64,000 nucleotides of DNA from Octadecabacter ascidiaceicola. GTDB lineage: Bacteria > Pseudomonadota > Alphaproteobacteria > Rhodobacterales > Rhodobacteraceae. The notes beneath the pieces were generated by a model. That model saw only the letters and a program-made list of their open reading frames with translations. It was not told the origin of the DNA and ran no database searches. Where the stretch lies: the NCBI RefSeq assembly GCF_900185015.1, contig NZ_FXYD01000004.1, positions 186,001 to 250,000 on the forward strand. Reading direction: 5' to 3'. Of this stretch, positions 36,061-44,766 are shown piece by piece (within the stretch, counting starts at the first letter, position 1; each line of letters opens with the position of its first letter). The translations under genes were made by a program, and so were the position numbers.

Positions 36061-36551
36061 AGCACGATAAGGCGTGATTTAGGTAATAAGCGTGGTGTGA
36101 TCCATGTGAGGTCCGCAGGTCGTAGTCCAATGCACCCTTCCGTTGGGTGGCCCGGTTTGCGCCAGCGGTGAATGAAAATCGCTGATCCACGGTCTTTTAC
36201 GGCATTCGGCCAGTTCCAATCCGTCAGAATGACAAGGTTGTATAAAGGGTCCGAGCGGCGCAGTTTTTCGTGGCTGTATATATAGGGCGCTTGAACCATC
36301 TGATTATAGTCGGGCTGGGACGGATCATCTGACCACAAATCACGCGGGCGAATTGGCTTTGCACGACTGGTGGGTTTCTCAACCCTATCTGCGCGAAACA
36401 ACACACCGACAATCTTGTGCGTGCCACGCGGCGTTGCCCCGTCCCCCTCCATTTTATGATCACTCAGGCCGCCTTTGCCAATTGAGCAAGGAAATTTGCG
36501 GTTTAGAAAACGTAAATGGGTCGGGGTGACGACAAGATCAGTGGGTTTCAT
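36057..36551 (-). CDS. L,D-transpeptidase family protein (YkuD domain), signal-less form
   Basis: A 164-residue protein with the YkuD-type catalytic stretch IFIHRWRKPGHPTEGCIGL (His and Cys spaced as expected). L,D-transpeptidases cross-link peptidoglycan or attach lipoproteins. No signal peptide is visible at MKPTDLVVTPTHLRF, so export is unexplained and cytosolic relatives with other roles cannot be excluded. I chose ATG at 36551 over an upstream TTG at 36587. Convergent with yggS, divergent from the transporter gene. Confidence 0.85.
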   Translation of the reverse strand: MKPTDLVVTPTHLRFLNRKFPCSIGKGGLSDHKMEGDGATPRGTHKIVGVLFRADRVEKPTSRAKPIRPRDLWSDDPSQPDYNQMVQAPYIYSHEKLRRSDPLYNLVILTDWNWPNAVKDRGSAIFIHRWRKPGHPTEGCIGLRPADLTWITPRLLPKSRLIVL

Positions 36552-36627
36552 ACCACGAGATTGAGCAGAACTGAGCGGGTTGTTCAAGCAGCCCCGCAGC
36601 GCCTAGTGTGCACCAAAGGGGAGCGGT

Positions 36628-37473
36628 ATGCCAACAATTGTTATTGGGACCACGCTGTTGGCAGCTTTGCTGCATGCCTGTTGGAATGCGCTCGCAAAAG
36701 GGGCCGCAGACAAACACCTGAGCATGGCGGGCGTTATAATCGGGCATTTGCCGCTTGCTGTTGTCGGGTTGTTTTTCGTTCCAATGCCGGATTTGGCATG
36801 TTGGCCGTATTTGCTGGGGTCGTTGTTGTTTCACTTTGGCTATCAGGTGTTTTTGCTGAATTCCTATCGCATTGGCGATCTAACACAGGTTTACCCTGTT
36901 GCACGTGGGATCGCGCCGTTGATCGTTGCGATGGTGTCTGTGTCGTTCCTGAACGTTATCCTTGGCTGGCAAGAAGTTATGGCCATTGTCTTGATTGGCA
37001 CAGGGTTACTGTCACTTGGCCTTGTGCGTGGGCACGGCGGCGTGAGAAACCACAAAGCGGCGATGCTTGCGGCGATTACGGGGTGCTTTATTGCCGGATA
37101 TTCACTGGTGGACGGGCTTGGCGCGCGTGTCGCGGGCACGGCTGTTGGGTTCTACGGGTGGTCCGCCATAGGAAACGCATTCGTCTTCACGCTGTATATG
37201 CGCGTAGCCAAGCCAGGAACGTTGTCGCGGCTGTGGACTGAGGGGCGATTTGTGCTGATCGTGGGCGGGTGTGCGTCTTATTGCGCTTACGTTTTGGTGG
37301 TATGGGGGTTCATGCAGGCGCCAATCGCGTTGGTGACGGCCTTGCGCGAGACATCCATTATATTCGCGTTGTTCATTGGCGTGTTCTTCATGGGTGAACG
37401 ATTGGACCTGTTTAAGGTCGGGTCGACATTCCTCACGCTTATCGGCGCGATCTTACTTCGGTTTGCCCGCTAA
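36628..37473 (+). CDS. EamA/DMT-family transporter
   Basis: A 281-residue inner-membrane protein with ten hydrophobic helices in two EamA repeats; PVARGIAPLI in the first and ALRETSIIFALFIGVFFMGERL in the second are conserved drug/metabolite-transporter blocks. The substrate is unknown. A GGGGAG element is close to the ATG. The stop overlaps the ribA stop by four bases (CTAA, 37470-37473). Confidence 0.9.
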   Translation: MPTIVIGTTLLAALLHACWNALAKGAADKHLSMAGVIIGHLPLAVVGLFFVPMPDLACWPYLLGSLLFHFGYQVFLLNSYRIGDLTQVYPVARGIAPLIVAMVSVSFLNVILGWQEVMAIVLIGTGLLSLGLVRGHGGVRNHKAAMLAAITGCFIAGYSLVDGLGARVAGTAVGFYGWSAIGNAFVFTLYMRVAKPGTLSRLWTEGRFVLIVGGCASYCAYVLVVWGFMQAPIALVTALRETSIIFALFIGVFFMGERLDLFKVGSTFLTLIGAILLRFAR

Positions 37474-38546
37474 AGAAGGTGGCCGGATTTGCTGGCTTTG
37501 GTCGCTAAATAGGCTTGGTTGTGACGATTTTCCCCAACTCTAAGCGGCACACGCTCTGTCACGTCTAAACCGCAGCTTTCCAGCTTTGCGATTTTGGCGG
37601 GATTGTTTGTCAGCAAACGAACTTGCGAGAACCCCATTTTTTGCAGGATTTCCCCGCCAATGCGAAAGTCACGTTCATCATCGGCAAATCCAAGGCGGTG
37701 ATTTGCCTCAACTGTATCGAAACCTTGATCCTGCAAGGAATAGGCACGCATCTTATTGGCAAGTCCAATGCCGCGCCCCTCTTGATTCAGATACAAAAGG
37801 ACGCCGGCGCCTTCAGACCCCATTTGCGCCATTGCGCCGCGCAGTTGCGGGCCGCAGTCACATTTAAGGCTGCCAAGCACATCGCCAGTGAAACAGGCGG
37901 AATGCAATCGCGCCAGGACGGGTTTGCCGCGATCAGGATGACCGATTTCAATTGCATAGTGTTCCTCACCACCGTCATCGGGGCGGAAAATGTGAACACG
38001 CCCTGCCTCAGATGCGTCCATGGGAAGACCGGCGTGAACAACACGTGTTAGGGGACTTGCCTCGGGATCAGAAATCGCATCGGTGGACACGAGCGTTAAG
38101 TCATTCGCAGCGGCGAAGCTTTTGGGGTCTAAAACGGGTGCACAAAGAACGGACGGCAGCAATTGCGCTGACTTCGCGAGAGAAATAGCCGCGTGGACGG
38201 GCCCAGCTGGGCCATCGCGTAAAGTTTTCAGTGGACCCTTCATGGGATGATTAAGATCATCAGCGGGGTCTGCAATTGAACGCGCCCAAGTTACGGTTGC
38301 GAAACTGGGCAGCGCGATGCGGGCGATGTCACCATCATATGCATGCGCCTTAAGCGTGTGGGCGCGCCATCCTGTGATTGCAAGGACTGGATCAGGGCCG
38401 ATTGAGCGAAGGCTATCAAACCTGTCCTTCGTTAGCGTTTCAACGGCGAGTATGACCAATCCGCTCGACATAACGACAGGCACACCCGTTCGCAAATCTG
38501 CGCGGGCGCGGGCTAGGCGTTCAGTTGTGTCCGGTGCGAATGTCAT
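37470..38546 (-). CDS. ribA: GTP cyclohydrolase II with N-terminal extension
   Basis: First enzyme of riboflavin synthesis, converting GTP to a 2,5-diaminopyrimidine. The 358-residue protein has the C-terminal GCH-II core: the zinc cysteines HSACFTGDVLGSLKCDCGPQL (split here: C-X10-C-X-C), LYLNQEGRGIGL, VEANHRLGFADDERDF and LLTNNP. Residues 1-~150 form a domain without the DHBP-synthase signatures, so the enzyme is not a RibBA fusion. The frame is open to 38708, but ATG at 38546 starts the conserved N-terminal stretch. Divergent from the response regulator. Confidence 0.92.
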   Translation of the reverse strand: MTFAPDTTERLARARADLRTGVPVVMSSGLVILAVETLTKDRFDSLRSIGPDPVLAITGWRAHTLKAHAYDGDIARIALPSFATVTWARSIADPADDLNHPMKGPLKTLRDGPAGPVHAAISLAKSAQLLPSVLCAPVLDPKSFAAANDLTLVSTDAISDPEASPLTRVVHAGLPMDASEAGRVHIFRPDDGGEEHYAIEIGHPDRGKPVLARLHSACFTGDVLGSLKCDCGPQLRGAMAQMGSEGAGVLLYLNQEGRGIGLANKMRAYSLQDQGFDTVEANHRLGFADDERDFRIGGEILQKMGFSQVRLLTNNPAKIAKLESCGLDVTERVPLRVGENRHNQAYLATKASKSGHLL

Positions 38547-38699
38547 AAATAGCCTCAAATTACTGCAATCGAATACCTGTAAGTGCGGGAAATTGAAACA
38601 ATTACCCCTCATTCGACACGACGGCGTGAGAAGTTGCCATAAAACTTGTGTGAACAAGTATCTCAACACATCTAGGATGCAACGAAGGAGATACCAGTA

Positions 38700-39386
38700 A
38701 TGGCACAACTCAAGAAAATTCTACTTGTCGACGATGATGAAGATCTGCGCGAAGCGCTTGGTGAACAATTGCTTATGACCGAGGACTTTGATGTCTTTGA
38801 AGCAGGCAATGGCGCTGAGGCAATGACGAAAGCCAAAGAAGGGCTTTATGACCTTGTAATACTGGACGTCGGTCTTCCTGATACGGACGGACGAGAGCTG
38901 TGCCGCCTGATGCGCAAACAGGGCGTGAAATGCCCTGTGGTTATGCTGACGGGCCATGATGGGGATAGTGATACGATCCTTGGTCTGGATGCCGGTGCGA
39001 ATGATTATGTGACTAAACCGTTCAAGTTCCCAGTGCTTTTGGCCCGCATCCGCGCCCAGCTGCGCACGCATGAGCAGTCTGAAGATGCCGTATTCACGCT
39101 TGGGCCTTACACGTTCCAGCCGGCGCAAAAGCTGTTGGTTACCGAAGACGAGAAGAAGATTCGTTTGACCGAGAAAGAGACGAATATCCTGAAGTATCTT
39201 TACCGCGCGACCGAAGGCGTCGTGGCGCGGGACGTTCTTTTGCACGAGGTTTGGGGCTACAACGCTGGCGTTACAACTCACACGCTTGAGACGCATATTT
39301 ATCGACTGCGTCAGAAGATTGAGCCAGACCCAAGCAATGCGCGTTTATTGGTAACAGAAAGTGGCGGATATCGTCTCGTTGCTTGA
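38700..39386 (+). CDS. OmpR/PhoB-family response regulator
   Basis: A 228-residue regulator. The receiver domain has the acidic pocket LLVDDDE (D11-D13), phosphoacceptor D56 (VILDVGLP), Thr in MLTGHD and Lys in VTKPF. The C-terminal winged helix includes LTEKETNILKYLYRA and THTLETHIYRLRQKI with SGGYRLV. No sensor kinase is adjacent, so its partner lies elsewhere. AAGGAG precedes the ATG. A terminator follows at 39475. The exact ortholog is not resolvable. Confidence 0.95.
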   Translation: MAQLKKILLVDDDEDLREALGEQLLMTEDFDVFEAGNGAEAMTKAKEGLYDLVILDVGLPDTDGRELCRLMRKQGVKCPVVMLTGHDGDSDTILGLDAGANDYVTKPFKFPVLLARIRAQLRTHEQSEDAVFTLGPYTFQPAQKLLVTEDEKKIRLTEKETNILKYLYRATEGVVARDVLLHEVWGYNAGVTTHTLETHIYRLRQKIEPDPSNARLLVTESGGYRLVA

Positions 39387-39474
39387 TACAGATCAAGGCT
39401 TTGCCTGTTGATGCAGGCTAGCCAGAAGAAGTTCCTAATTGACGGGGTTTCTTCACTTTTTCCCTGTTGGACTT

Positions 39475-39505
39475 GCCCCGGCCTTAGTTGGTCGGGGCTT
39501 TTTTA
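39475..39505 (+). terminator. Rho-independent terminator after the response regulator
   Basis: Stem GCCCCGGCC (39475-39483) with GGTCGGGGC (39490-39498; one G-U), loop TTAGTT, then six T. Confidence 0.9.
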
Positions 39506-39523
39506 TTTGTGCGGCTGGAAAGT

Positions 39524-39575
39524 GGGGCGCTGCCCCGTCCTTCGAACTCCCCGGGATATTTGAGAAACAAAAGCA
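39524..39575 (+). repeat. dispersed intergenic repeat, copy 1
   Basis: A GC hairpin (GGGGC-GCT-GCCCC, 39524-39536) is followed by CCCGGGATATTT (39550-39561) and GAAACAAAAGCA (39564-39575). The same modules, in reverse orientation, lie downstream of ftsK at 50528-50582. Both copies are intergenic. Confidence 0.6.
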
Positions 39576-39643
39576 AATGGGACGCGAGAAGGGATGGACC
39601 TTGAGGGGTTGTCCTGTTCCAGTGGCGCTAAGGGAGAATTGGC

Positions 39644-40768
39644 ATGAAGATTGAACCGTTTGGCGTAGAGCAGTGGATGAATGCTTGGGAAACCAAGTGT
39701 GAGTTGAATTTGGCTGAGACGTGCGTGGCGTCTTTGACGCTTTCGGAATTGATGCAGATGGCGGGGGCGACGCAACAGATGCCAAGTGAGTTGGCGGCTA
39801 TGCAGATGACCTATGGCGAGATTCGCGGATCAACCCGATTGCGTGGGCTGGTGGCAGGGATGTTTGCTGACCAGAGCGCCGGAAATGTGCTGATTACCCA
39901 TGGGACGATTGGGGCGAATCACTTGGTTTATCAGACGCTTGTCGGTGCTGGGGATCATGTCGTTGCCGTGACGCCGACGTATCAACAACACACAGCAATT
40001 CCGCGGTCTTTAGGCGCCGAGGTGACCGAAGTGGCGTTAAGTGAGGCGGGCGATTGGTTGCCGGATTGGGATGCTGTTGCCGCAGCAGTTACGCCGGCCA
40101 CTAAGGTTATTGCGCTGACTAATCCGAATAATCCGACGGGCGCATTGATTGAGCGCACGGGGTTGGAGCGTGTTGCCGAGATTGCGCGATCTGTTGGCGC
40201 CTGGGTTCTGTGTGATGAGGTTTATCGCGGGACTGAGCAGGGTGATCCTGTGCCGTCTATCGTTGATGTCTATGACAAAGGCATTTCTACGGGTTCGACG
40301 TCGAAGGCATTTTCCCTAGCGGGGTTACGGTTGGGATGGATCGTGGGGCCGGAAGAACTGCTTGATGCGTGTGAAATTCACCGTGATTACACGACGATTA
40401 GTGTCGGTATGGTCGATGATTATTTCGCGGCGATGGCGATTGAGGCCAAGGACGTGATTTTAGAACGTTCGCATGACATCACGCGCGGCAACCTTGAAAT
40501 CTTGGACGCATGGGTGCAGGGCGAGCCTAAGGCGCGGTATGTAAAGCCGAATGCGGGGACCACAGCGTTCGTGGTGCTTAATCTGGATATTTCGTCGTAT
40601 GATCAATGTGTTGCGCTGTTGAAAGATACTGGCGTTATGTTTACGCCGGGGTCGGCGCTGGGCGTTGAGGGTTATGTGCGGATCGGGTTTGCATGTTACC
40701 CGCAAGTTCTTAAGGAAGGGTTAGAACGGGTGTCGCAGTGGCTGGCAAAGCAACCTGCGGCCAGTTAG
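39644..40768 (+). CDS. PLP-dependent aminotransferase, class I/II fold
   Basis: A 374-residue fold-type I enzyme. The PLP lysine is in STGSTSKAFSLAGLRLGW; other conserved blocks are NPNNPTG, VLCDEVYRG (PLP-pyridine Asp and Tyr) and GYVRIGF near the C-terminus (substrate-carboxylate Arg). The N-terminus (MKIEPFGVEQWMNAWE) differs from AspC-type enzymes and resembles a small subgroup whose substrates I do not know. GGGAGA is at a good distance before the ATG. It stands alone ahead of xth. Confidence 0.88.
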   Translation: MKIEPFGVEQWMNAWETKCELNLAETCVASLTLSELMQMAGATQQMPSELAAMQMTYGEIRGSTRLRGLVAGMFADQSAGNVLITHGTIGANHLVYQTLVGAGDHVVAVTPTYQQHTAIPRSLGAEVTEVALSEAGDWLPDWDAVAAAVTPATKVIALTNPNNPTGALIERTGLERVAEIARSVGAWVLCDEVYRGTEQGDPVPSIVDVYDKGISTGSTSKAFSLAGLRLGWIVGPEELLDACEIHRDYTTISVGMVDDYFAAMAIEAKDVILERSHDITRGNLEILDAWVQGEPKARYVKPNAGTTAFVVLNLDISSYDQCVALLKDTGVMFTPGSALGVEGYVRIGFACYPQVLKEGLERVSQWLAKQPAAS

Positions 40769-40793
40769 AGTCCCGTAAAATCAGGAGAATTTC

Positions 40794-41582
40794 ATGTCAT
40801 TTACGCTAGCTACTTGGAACATCAACTCGGTTCGTTTGCGCGAGGGTTTGGTTGCGCGGTTGATGACGGAGGAAGCGCCGGATGTGCTGTGTTTGCAGGA
40901 GTGCAAAAGCCCTGTTGAAAAGATCCCGTTAGAGCAGTTTCACGCCCTTGGTTACCGCCACATGGTTGCCCGTGGGCAGAAGGGGTACAACGGCGTTGCG
41001 ATCTTTTCAAAGATGGCGATTGAGGAAGTGGACGCACAAGATTTTGCGTCCCTCGGCCACGCCCGCCACATCGCGGGGCGGTTGGAAAATGGCGTAACGG
41101 TTCACAACTTTTATGTGCCAGCTGGCGGCGATAAACCAGACCGTGAGGTCAACGAAAAGTTCGGTCAAAAGCTCGACTATCTATCTGAAATGCGGGACTA
41201 TTTTAACGCAGATAAGCCCAAAAAGGCGATCCTTGTTGGGGATTTGAACATCGCGCCGCGTGAAGACGATGTTTGGGATCATAAGAAGCTTTTGAAAATC
41301 GTGAGTCACACACCTGTGGAGGTCGAGGCACTTGCCGAAACACAGGCAGCTGGCGATTGGGTTGATGTGACCCGCGCGGACGTGCCCGAGGGTAAGTTAT
41401 ACAGCTGGTGGAGCTATCGCGCGAAGGATTGGGATGCGGCCGATAAGGGGCGTCGTTTGGACCATGTTTGGGCCACGCCTGATATCTCAAATTCTGCCCA
41501 TTCGAGCCGTGTAATTCGCGCTGTTCGCGGGTGGGAGCAGCCCAGTGACCATGCGCCAGTTTTTGCGACGTTTGATCTATAA
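40794..41582 (+). CDS. xth: exodeoxyribonuclease III / AP endonuclease
   Basis: A 262-residue Mg-dependent nuclease for abasic-site repair. It has LATWNINSVRLR, LCLQECKSP (catalytic Glu), GYNGVAIFSK, GDLNIAP (Asp/Asn) and the C-terminal SDHAPVFATF (catalytic Asp-His). AGGAG lies upstream of the ATG. Expected length; no oddities. Confidence 0.96.
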   Translation: MSFTLATWNINSVRLREGLVARLMTEEAPDVLCLQECKSPVEKIPLEQFHALGYRHMVARGQKGYNGVAIFSKMAIEEVDAQDFASLGHARHIAGRLENGVTVHNFYVPAGGDKPDREVNEKFGQKLDYLSEMRDYFNADKPKKAILVGDLNIAPREDDVWDHKKLLKIVSHTPVEVEALAETQAAGDWVDVTRADVPEGKLYSWWSYRAKDWDAADKGRRLDHVWATPDISNSAHSSRVIRAVRGWEQPSDHAPVFATFDL

Positions 41583-41600
41583 ATTGGTGTGTCACACTCC

Positions 41601-41642
41601 GTACACAATGCGTACACAACCTGTACATACCGCGTATGTACA
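41601..41642 (+). promoter_or_regulatory. phased GTACA repeat array with 21-bp palindrome
   Basis: GTACA occurs at 41601, 41612, 41623 and 41638; the first three are spaced exactly 11 bp (one helical turn). The last two lie in the palindrome TGTACATAC-CGC-GTATGTACA (41622-41642, 9-bp perfect arms). It ends eight bases before a likely -35 box, the position of an activator or repressor site for cnoX. No T run follows, so a terminator is less likely. Confidence 0.65.
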
Positions 41643-41650
41643 ACTGGCAC

Positions 41651-41679
41651 TTGGACTTTGGTGCGCGCTTGCCCATATA
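41651..41679 (+). promoter_or_regulatory. sigma70-like promoter of cnoX
   Basis: TTGGAC (41651-41656), a 17-bp spacer and CATATA (41674-41679) resemble -35 and -10 boxes, 35 bases before the cnoX ATG. Confidence 0.5.
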
Positions 41680-41713
41680 GACGCAAACGAGATGCGCTAA
41701 TTCGGAGACGAAA

Positions 41714-42628
41714 ATGATTGAGCTTGGTGGCGAACAGCAGTCCGCGGTCGCGGATGATTTGATTAAGGACGTAAACGAAGACACGTTCATGCAGGACGTT
41801 GTTGAGGCGTCTAATGAAGTTCCGATCATCGTCGATTTTTGGGCTGGATGGTGTGGCCCGTGCAAAACGCTTGGGCCGAACTTGGAAGCTGCCGTTAAGA
41901 AAGCCGGCGGGCGGGTGAAGATGGTGAAGGTCGATGTGGACCAGAACCAAGCCATCGCTGGCCAGTTGCAAATTCAATCCCTACCGACGGTTTATGCGTT
42001 CTTTAACGGCAAACCTGTTGACGGGTTCCAAGGAGCATTGCCACCAAGCGAAGTTGAAGCCTTTGTGAACAAGATCGCCGAAATGGGGCCAGAGCCGGAC
42101 AACGGGTTGGATGACGCGGTAGAAGCGGCGGAAACCATGCTGGCGGATGGCGATTTCGCGGATGCGGTTGAGACGTTCTCGGCGATTTTAGAAGAAGACG
42201 GTATGCACGCAGGGGCAGCAGGCGGTCTGATCCGCGCGCATCTTGCGCTTGAGGATCTGGAAAACGCGGAAGCCGTGTTGAATGGCGTTCCGGCAGAATT
42301 GCACGACGCACCCGAAGTTGAAGCGGCGCGCGCGACATTGGAATTGGCTAAAAAGGCCGCCGATGCTGGCCCCGTTGCTGAATTGATGGCAGCGGTTGAG
42401 GCGAATGGTGATGATCACCAAGCGCGCCTTGATCTAGCGGTTGCGCTGCATGCATCCGGTGACAGCGAAGGCGCTGTTGAGCAGTTGCTCGAGAGTTTCC
42501 GCCGTGATCGCGAGTGGAATGATGGTGCGGCCAAGGCGCAGTTGTTTACTGTATTTGAAGCGCTTAAGCCCACTGATCCGGTTGTTTTGAACGGACGACG
42601 GAAACTTTCATCAATGATATTTGCCTGA
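41714..42628 (+). CDS. cnoX: CnoX-type thioredoxin-TPR chaperedoxin (YbbN-like)
   Basis: A 304-residue protein: thioredoxin domain (residues ~20-125) with WCGPC at 46-50, then a helical TPR-like domain (~130-300). This layout matches CnoX/YbbN, a holdase chaperone that hands substrates to GroEL. Alphaproteobacterial forms keep the CGPC active site, as here, and are reported to be redox active, unlike the E. coli SXXC form. A palindromic array and promoter lie just upstream, and the Lon-N gene follows at 26 bases. Confidence 0.92.
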   Translation: MIELGGEQQSAVADDLIKDVNEDTFMQDVVEASNEVPIIVDFWAGWCGPCKTLGPNLEAAVKKAGGRVKMVKVDVDQNQAIAGQLQIQSLPTVYAFFNGKPVDGFQGALPPSEVEAFVNKIAEMGPEPDNGLDDAVEAAETMLADGDFADAVETFSAILEEDGMHAGAAGGLIRAHLALEDLENAEAVLNGVPAELHDAPEVEAARATLELAKKAADAGPVAELMAAVEANGDDHQARLDLAVALHASGDSEGAVEQLLESFRRDREWNDGAAKAQLFTVFEALKPTDPVVLNGRRKLSSMIFA

Positions 42629-42654
42629 TGCGGCGATCGGTCTAGGCTGGCGGT

Positions 42655-43296
42655 ATGACAAAGCCAAAAGACCTTCCTTCGGTAGTTCCGGTTTTTCCTT
42701 TGCCTGGTGCGCTGTTGTTGCCGCGTGCGCAGCTGCCGTTGCACCTGTTTGAACCGCGTTATCTGGCGATGCTGGATGACGCGCTAAAGACAGATGCGCG
42801 GATGATTGCGATGGTGCAGCCGAATGATGGCGTTGATGTCGAAGACGCGCTGCACAGGATTGGTTGCGCGGGCCGTGTTACGGCGATGTCTGAGACCGAA
42901 ACGGGTGGTTACATGATCACGCTGACAGGTGTGTCCCGTTTTCGTATTGAGGAAGAAGTTGACGGGTTCACTCCTTATCGCCGTGCGCGCGTGAACTGGG
43001 CAGGATTTGAGGACGATCTGGGTGAGGCACAAACGGACCCAGACTTGGACCGTGCAGGCCTGACGGATTTGCTGAAACGGTTCTTTGATGACCGCGACCT
43101 AAGCACCGATTGGGGCAGCATGAATGAAGCGGAGCCGGAATTGTTGATCAATTCCCTGTCGATCCTTTGCCCGTTTGAACCAGAAGAGCGTCAGGCGTTG
43201 CTAGAGGCGGATACATTGAAAGCGCGGCGGGAAATGCTGGTGACGTTGATCGAATATGCGCTTCATGGCGGAAATGAGCAGAAGGTGATGCAATGA
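42655..43296 (+). CDS. Lon N-terminal (substrate-binding) domain protein
   Basis: A 213-residue stand-alone LON_substr_bdg protein without protease or ATPase domains. It opens [31 protein letters not shown] and ends with a helical part ([23 protein letters not shown]). The role is unknown; it lies between cnoX and a Trm112-like gene and may be part of a quality-control group. The stop overlaps the next start (ATGA). Confidence 0.92.
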   Translation: MTKPKDLPSVVPVFPLPGALLLPRAQLPLHLFEPRYLAMLDDALKTDARMIAMVQPNDGVDVEDALHRIGCAGRVTAMSETETGGYMITLTGVSRFRIEEEVDGFTPYRRARVNWAGFEDDLGEAQTDPDLDRAGLTDLLKRFFDDRDLSTDWGSMNEAEPELLINSLSILCPFEPEERQALLEADTLKARREMLVTLIEYALHGGNEQKVMQ

Positions 43297-43487
43297 CACA
43301 AAGCGACGAGCGCAAGTTTGACCCGAAGATGCTAGAGGCCCTGGTCTGCCCGCAATGTCAGGGGCGGTTGAGTTTTGATGCGGAGGCACAGGAATTGATC
43401 AGTGCCGTTGCGCGTTTGGCCTATCCAATTCGGGGCGGTATTCCGGTGCTGTTGATCGACGAAGCCCGCGTGATCAACGAGGACTAG
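43293..43487 (+). CDS. Trm112/UPF0434-family small protein
   Basis: A 64-residue protein with [15 protein letters not shown] and [17 protein letters not shown], the Trm112-like fold with a single CPxC pair. In other organisms such proteins activate methyltransferases; the bacterial role is unclear. Coupled to the Lon-N gene upstream (ATGA). The TAG stop overlaps the convergent hydroxylase stop by four bases (CTAG, 43484-43487). Confidence 0.92.
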   Translation: MTQSDERKFDPKMLEALVCPQCQGRLSFDAEAQELISAVARLAYPIRGGIPVLLIDEARVINED

Positions 43488-44689
43488 CGTTTCATTAGGT
43501 TTGGCAAGTCACCGGTCAAACCCGCGGCTTCGCGGATGAATTTGCGGCGTAGGTTTGGGGCAGCATTGATTACGCCCATGCCAACATCGCGGACCGCACG
43601 CAGCAGTGGGTTGTCATTTGAGAACAGGCGGTTGAATGTGTCTGTCGCGGCGGCGAGGGTTGTGGTGTCAAAGCGTCGCCATTGCTCGTATCGGGCGAGA
43701 ACGGCTGCGCCGCCGATGTCTTCGCCGCGTTGTTTGGCGTCTGACAGGACGTCCACAAGTGCCGCGACGTCGCGTAGGCCAGCGTTCAAGCCTTGTCCAG
43801 CAATCGGGTGCACACCGTGGGCAGCATCCCCGATCAGTGCGATCCGATCTGCGATAAAACGATTGGCTAAGGTGAGGTTCAGCCGGTAGCTGAAACGTTT
43901 GCCCGTGAGGGAGATATCACCCAAGAAATCGCCGAACGCAGGGCGCAATGCGTCCAGAAAATCGGCATCGTTCATATCCATGATTTCAGCAGCGCGGGCG
44001 TCGGTTTCGGACCATACGATGGAGCAACGATTGCCCGGTAACGGCAAAATCGCGAGCGGGCCTGAAGGCATGAAGAACTGGTGCGCGATGCCACCGTGCG
44101 GCTTTTCATGGTCCAAGGCGCAAACGATGGCTGTTTGACCATAGCCCCAGCCGGTGCGTTTGATCCCCGCACGTTCCGCAGTTCCTGAGGCACGCCCATC
44201 CGCGCCAATCACCAGTTGCGCAGTGAGGGTCTTGCCGGAGGCGAGGGTCACGCTGCCTGCGGATTGCGCCACGACGGTTTCGCCAGATAGCTGTGTAATT
44301 TTGTCGTTCGCGTCCATGCCCGCAAGCAGGGTTTGGCGCAGAAAGCGGTCTTCGCACATGTAGCCCATGGGGCCTTCTTCGATTTCGGCATGATCAAAAT
44401 GCAGCATCCACGGGGCCGGACCTTCGCCAGCACGGCCGTCGGTCACTTTGATTTCCAGCATAGGTTGCGCGTGGTCTGCGACATCGCCCCAGATGCCGAT
44501 GTTTTTGAACAAACGCATAGAGGCGAGGGCAAGGGCATAGGACCGCCCGTCAAAGTCAGACAAGCTGCGCGTCGGGGCGGGCAAGGTGTCGATCACTGTG
44601 ACGCGAAGCCCTATCTGAGCCAGCGCGAGCGCGAGTGTGGGGCCGTTTAAGCCGCCACCAACAATGGCGATATCTGTATCGGTTTTCAT
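43484..44689 (-). CDS. ubiquinone biosynthesis FAD-dependent hydroxylase (UbiH/Coq6 family)
   Basis: A 401-residue aromatic hydroxylase. FAD-binding blocks are [19 protein letters not shown] at the N-terminus and the [21 protein letters not shown] stretch near residue 300 (second FAD contact; DxAH). These match UbiH/UbiF/UbiL-type monooxygenases; which ring position it hydroxylates cannot be told. ATG at 44689 begins the Rossmann motif; upstream in-frame codons run into the amidase promoter. Divergent from the amidase. Confidence 0.9.
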   Translation of the reverse strand: MKTDTDIAIVGGGLNGPTLALALAQIGLRVTVIDTLPAPTRSLSDFDGRSYALALASMRLFKNIGIWGDVADHAQPMLEIKVTDGRAGEGPAPWMLHFDHAEIEEGPMGYMCEDRFLRQTLLAGMDANDKITQLSGETVVAQSAGSVTLASGKTLTAQLVIGADGRASGTAERAGIKRTGWGYGQTAIVCALDHEKPHGGIAHQFFMPSGPLAILPLPGNRCSIVWSETDARAAEIMDMNDADFLDALRPAFGDFLGDISLTGKRFSYRLNLTLANRFIADRIALIGDAAHGVHPIAGQGLNAGLRDVAALVDVLSDAKQRGEDIGGAAVLARYEQWRRFDTTTLAAATDTFNRLFSNDNPLLRAVRDVGMGVINAAPNLRRKFIREAAGLTGDLPNLMKR

Positions 44690-44766
44690 AAGGCGCAATA
44701 TGGCCCGTCCTGCGGGATTGTCCATGCGTGAGATGGTCGCTACCGTCCGCCCAAAGGAGACGTGCA

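Noticed and set aside
37470-38708. Longer RibA starting at 38708
   Set aside because: The extra 54 residues run through the divergent promoter and into the response-regulator start, with no ribosome site or conserved pattern.
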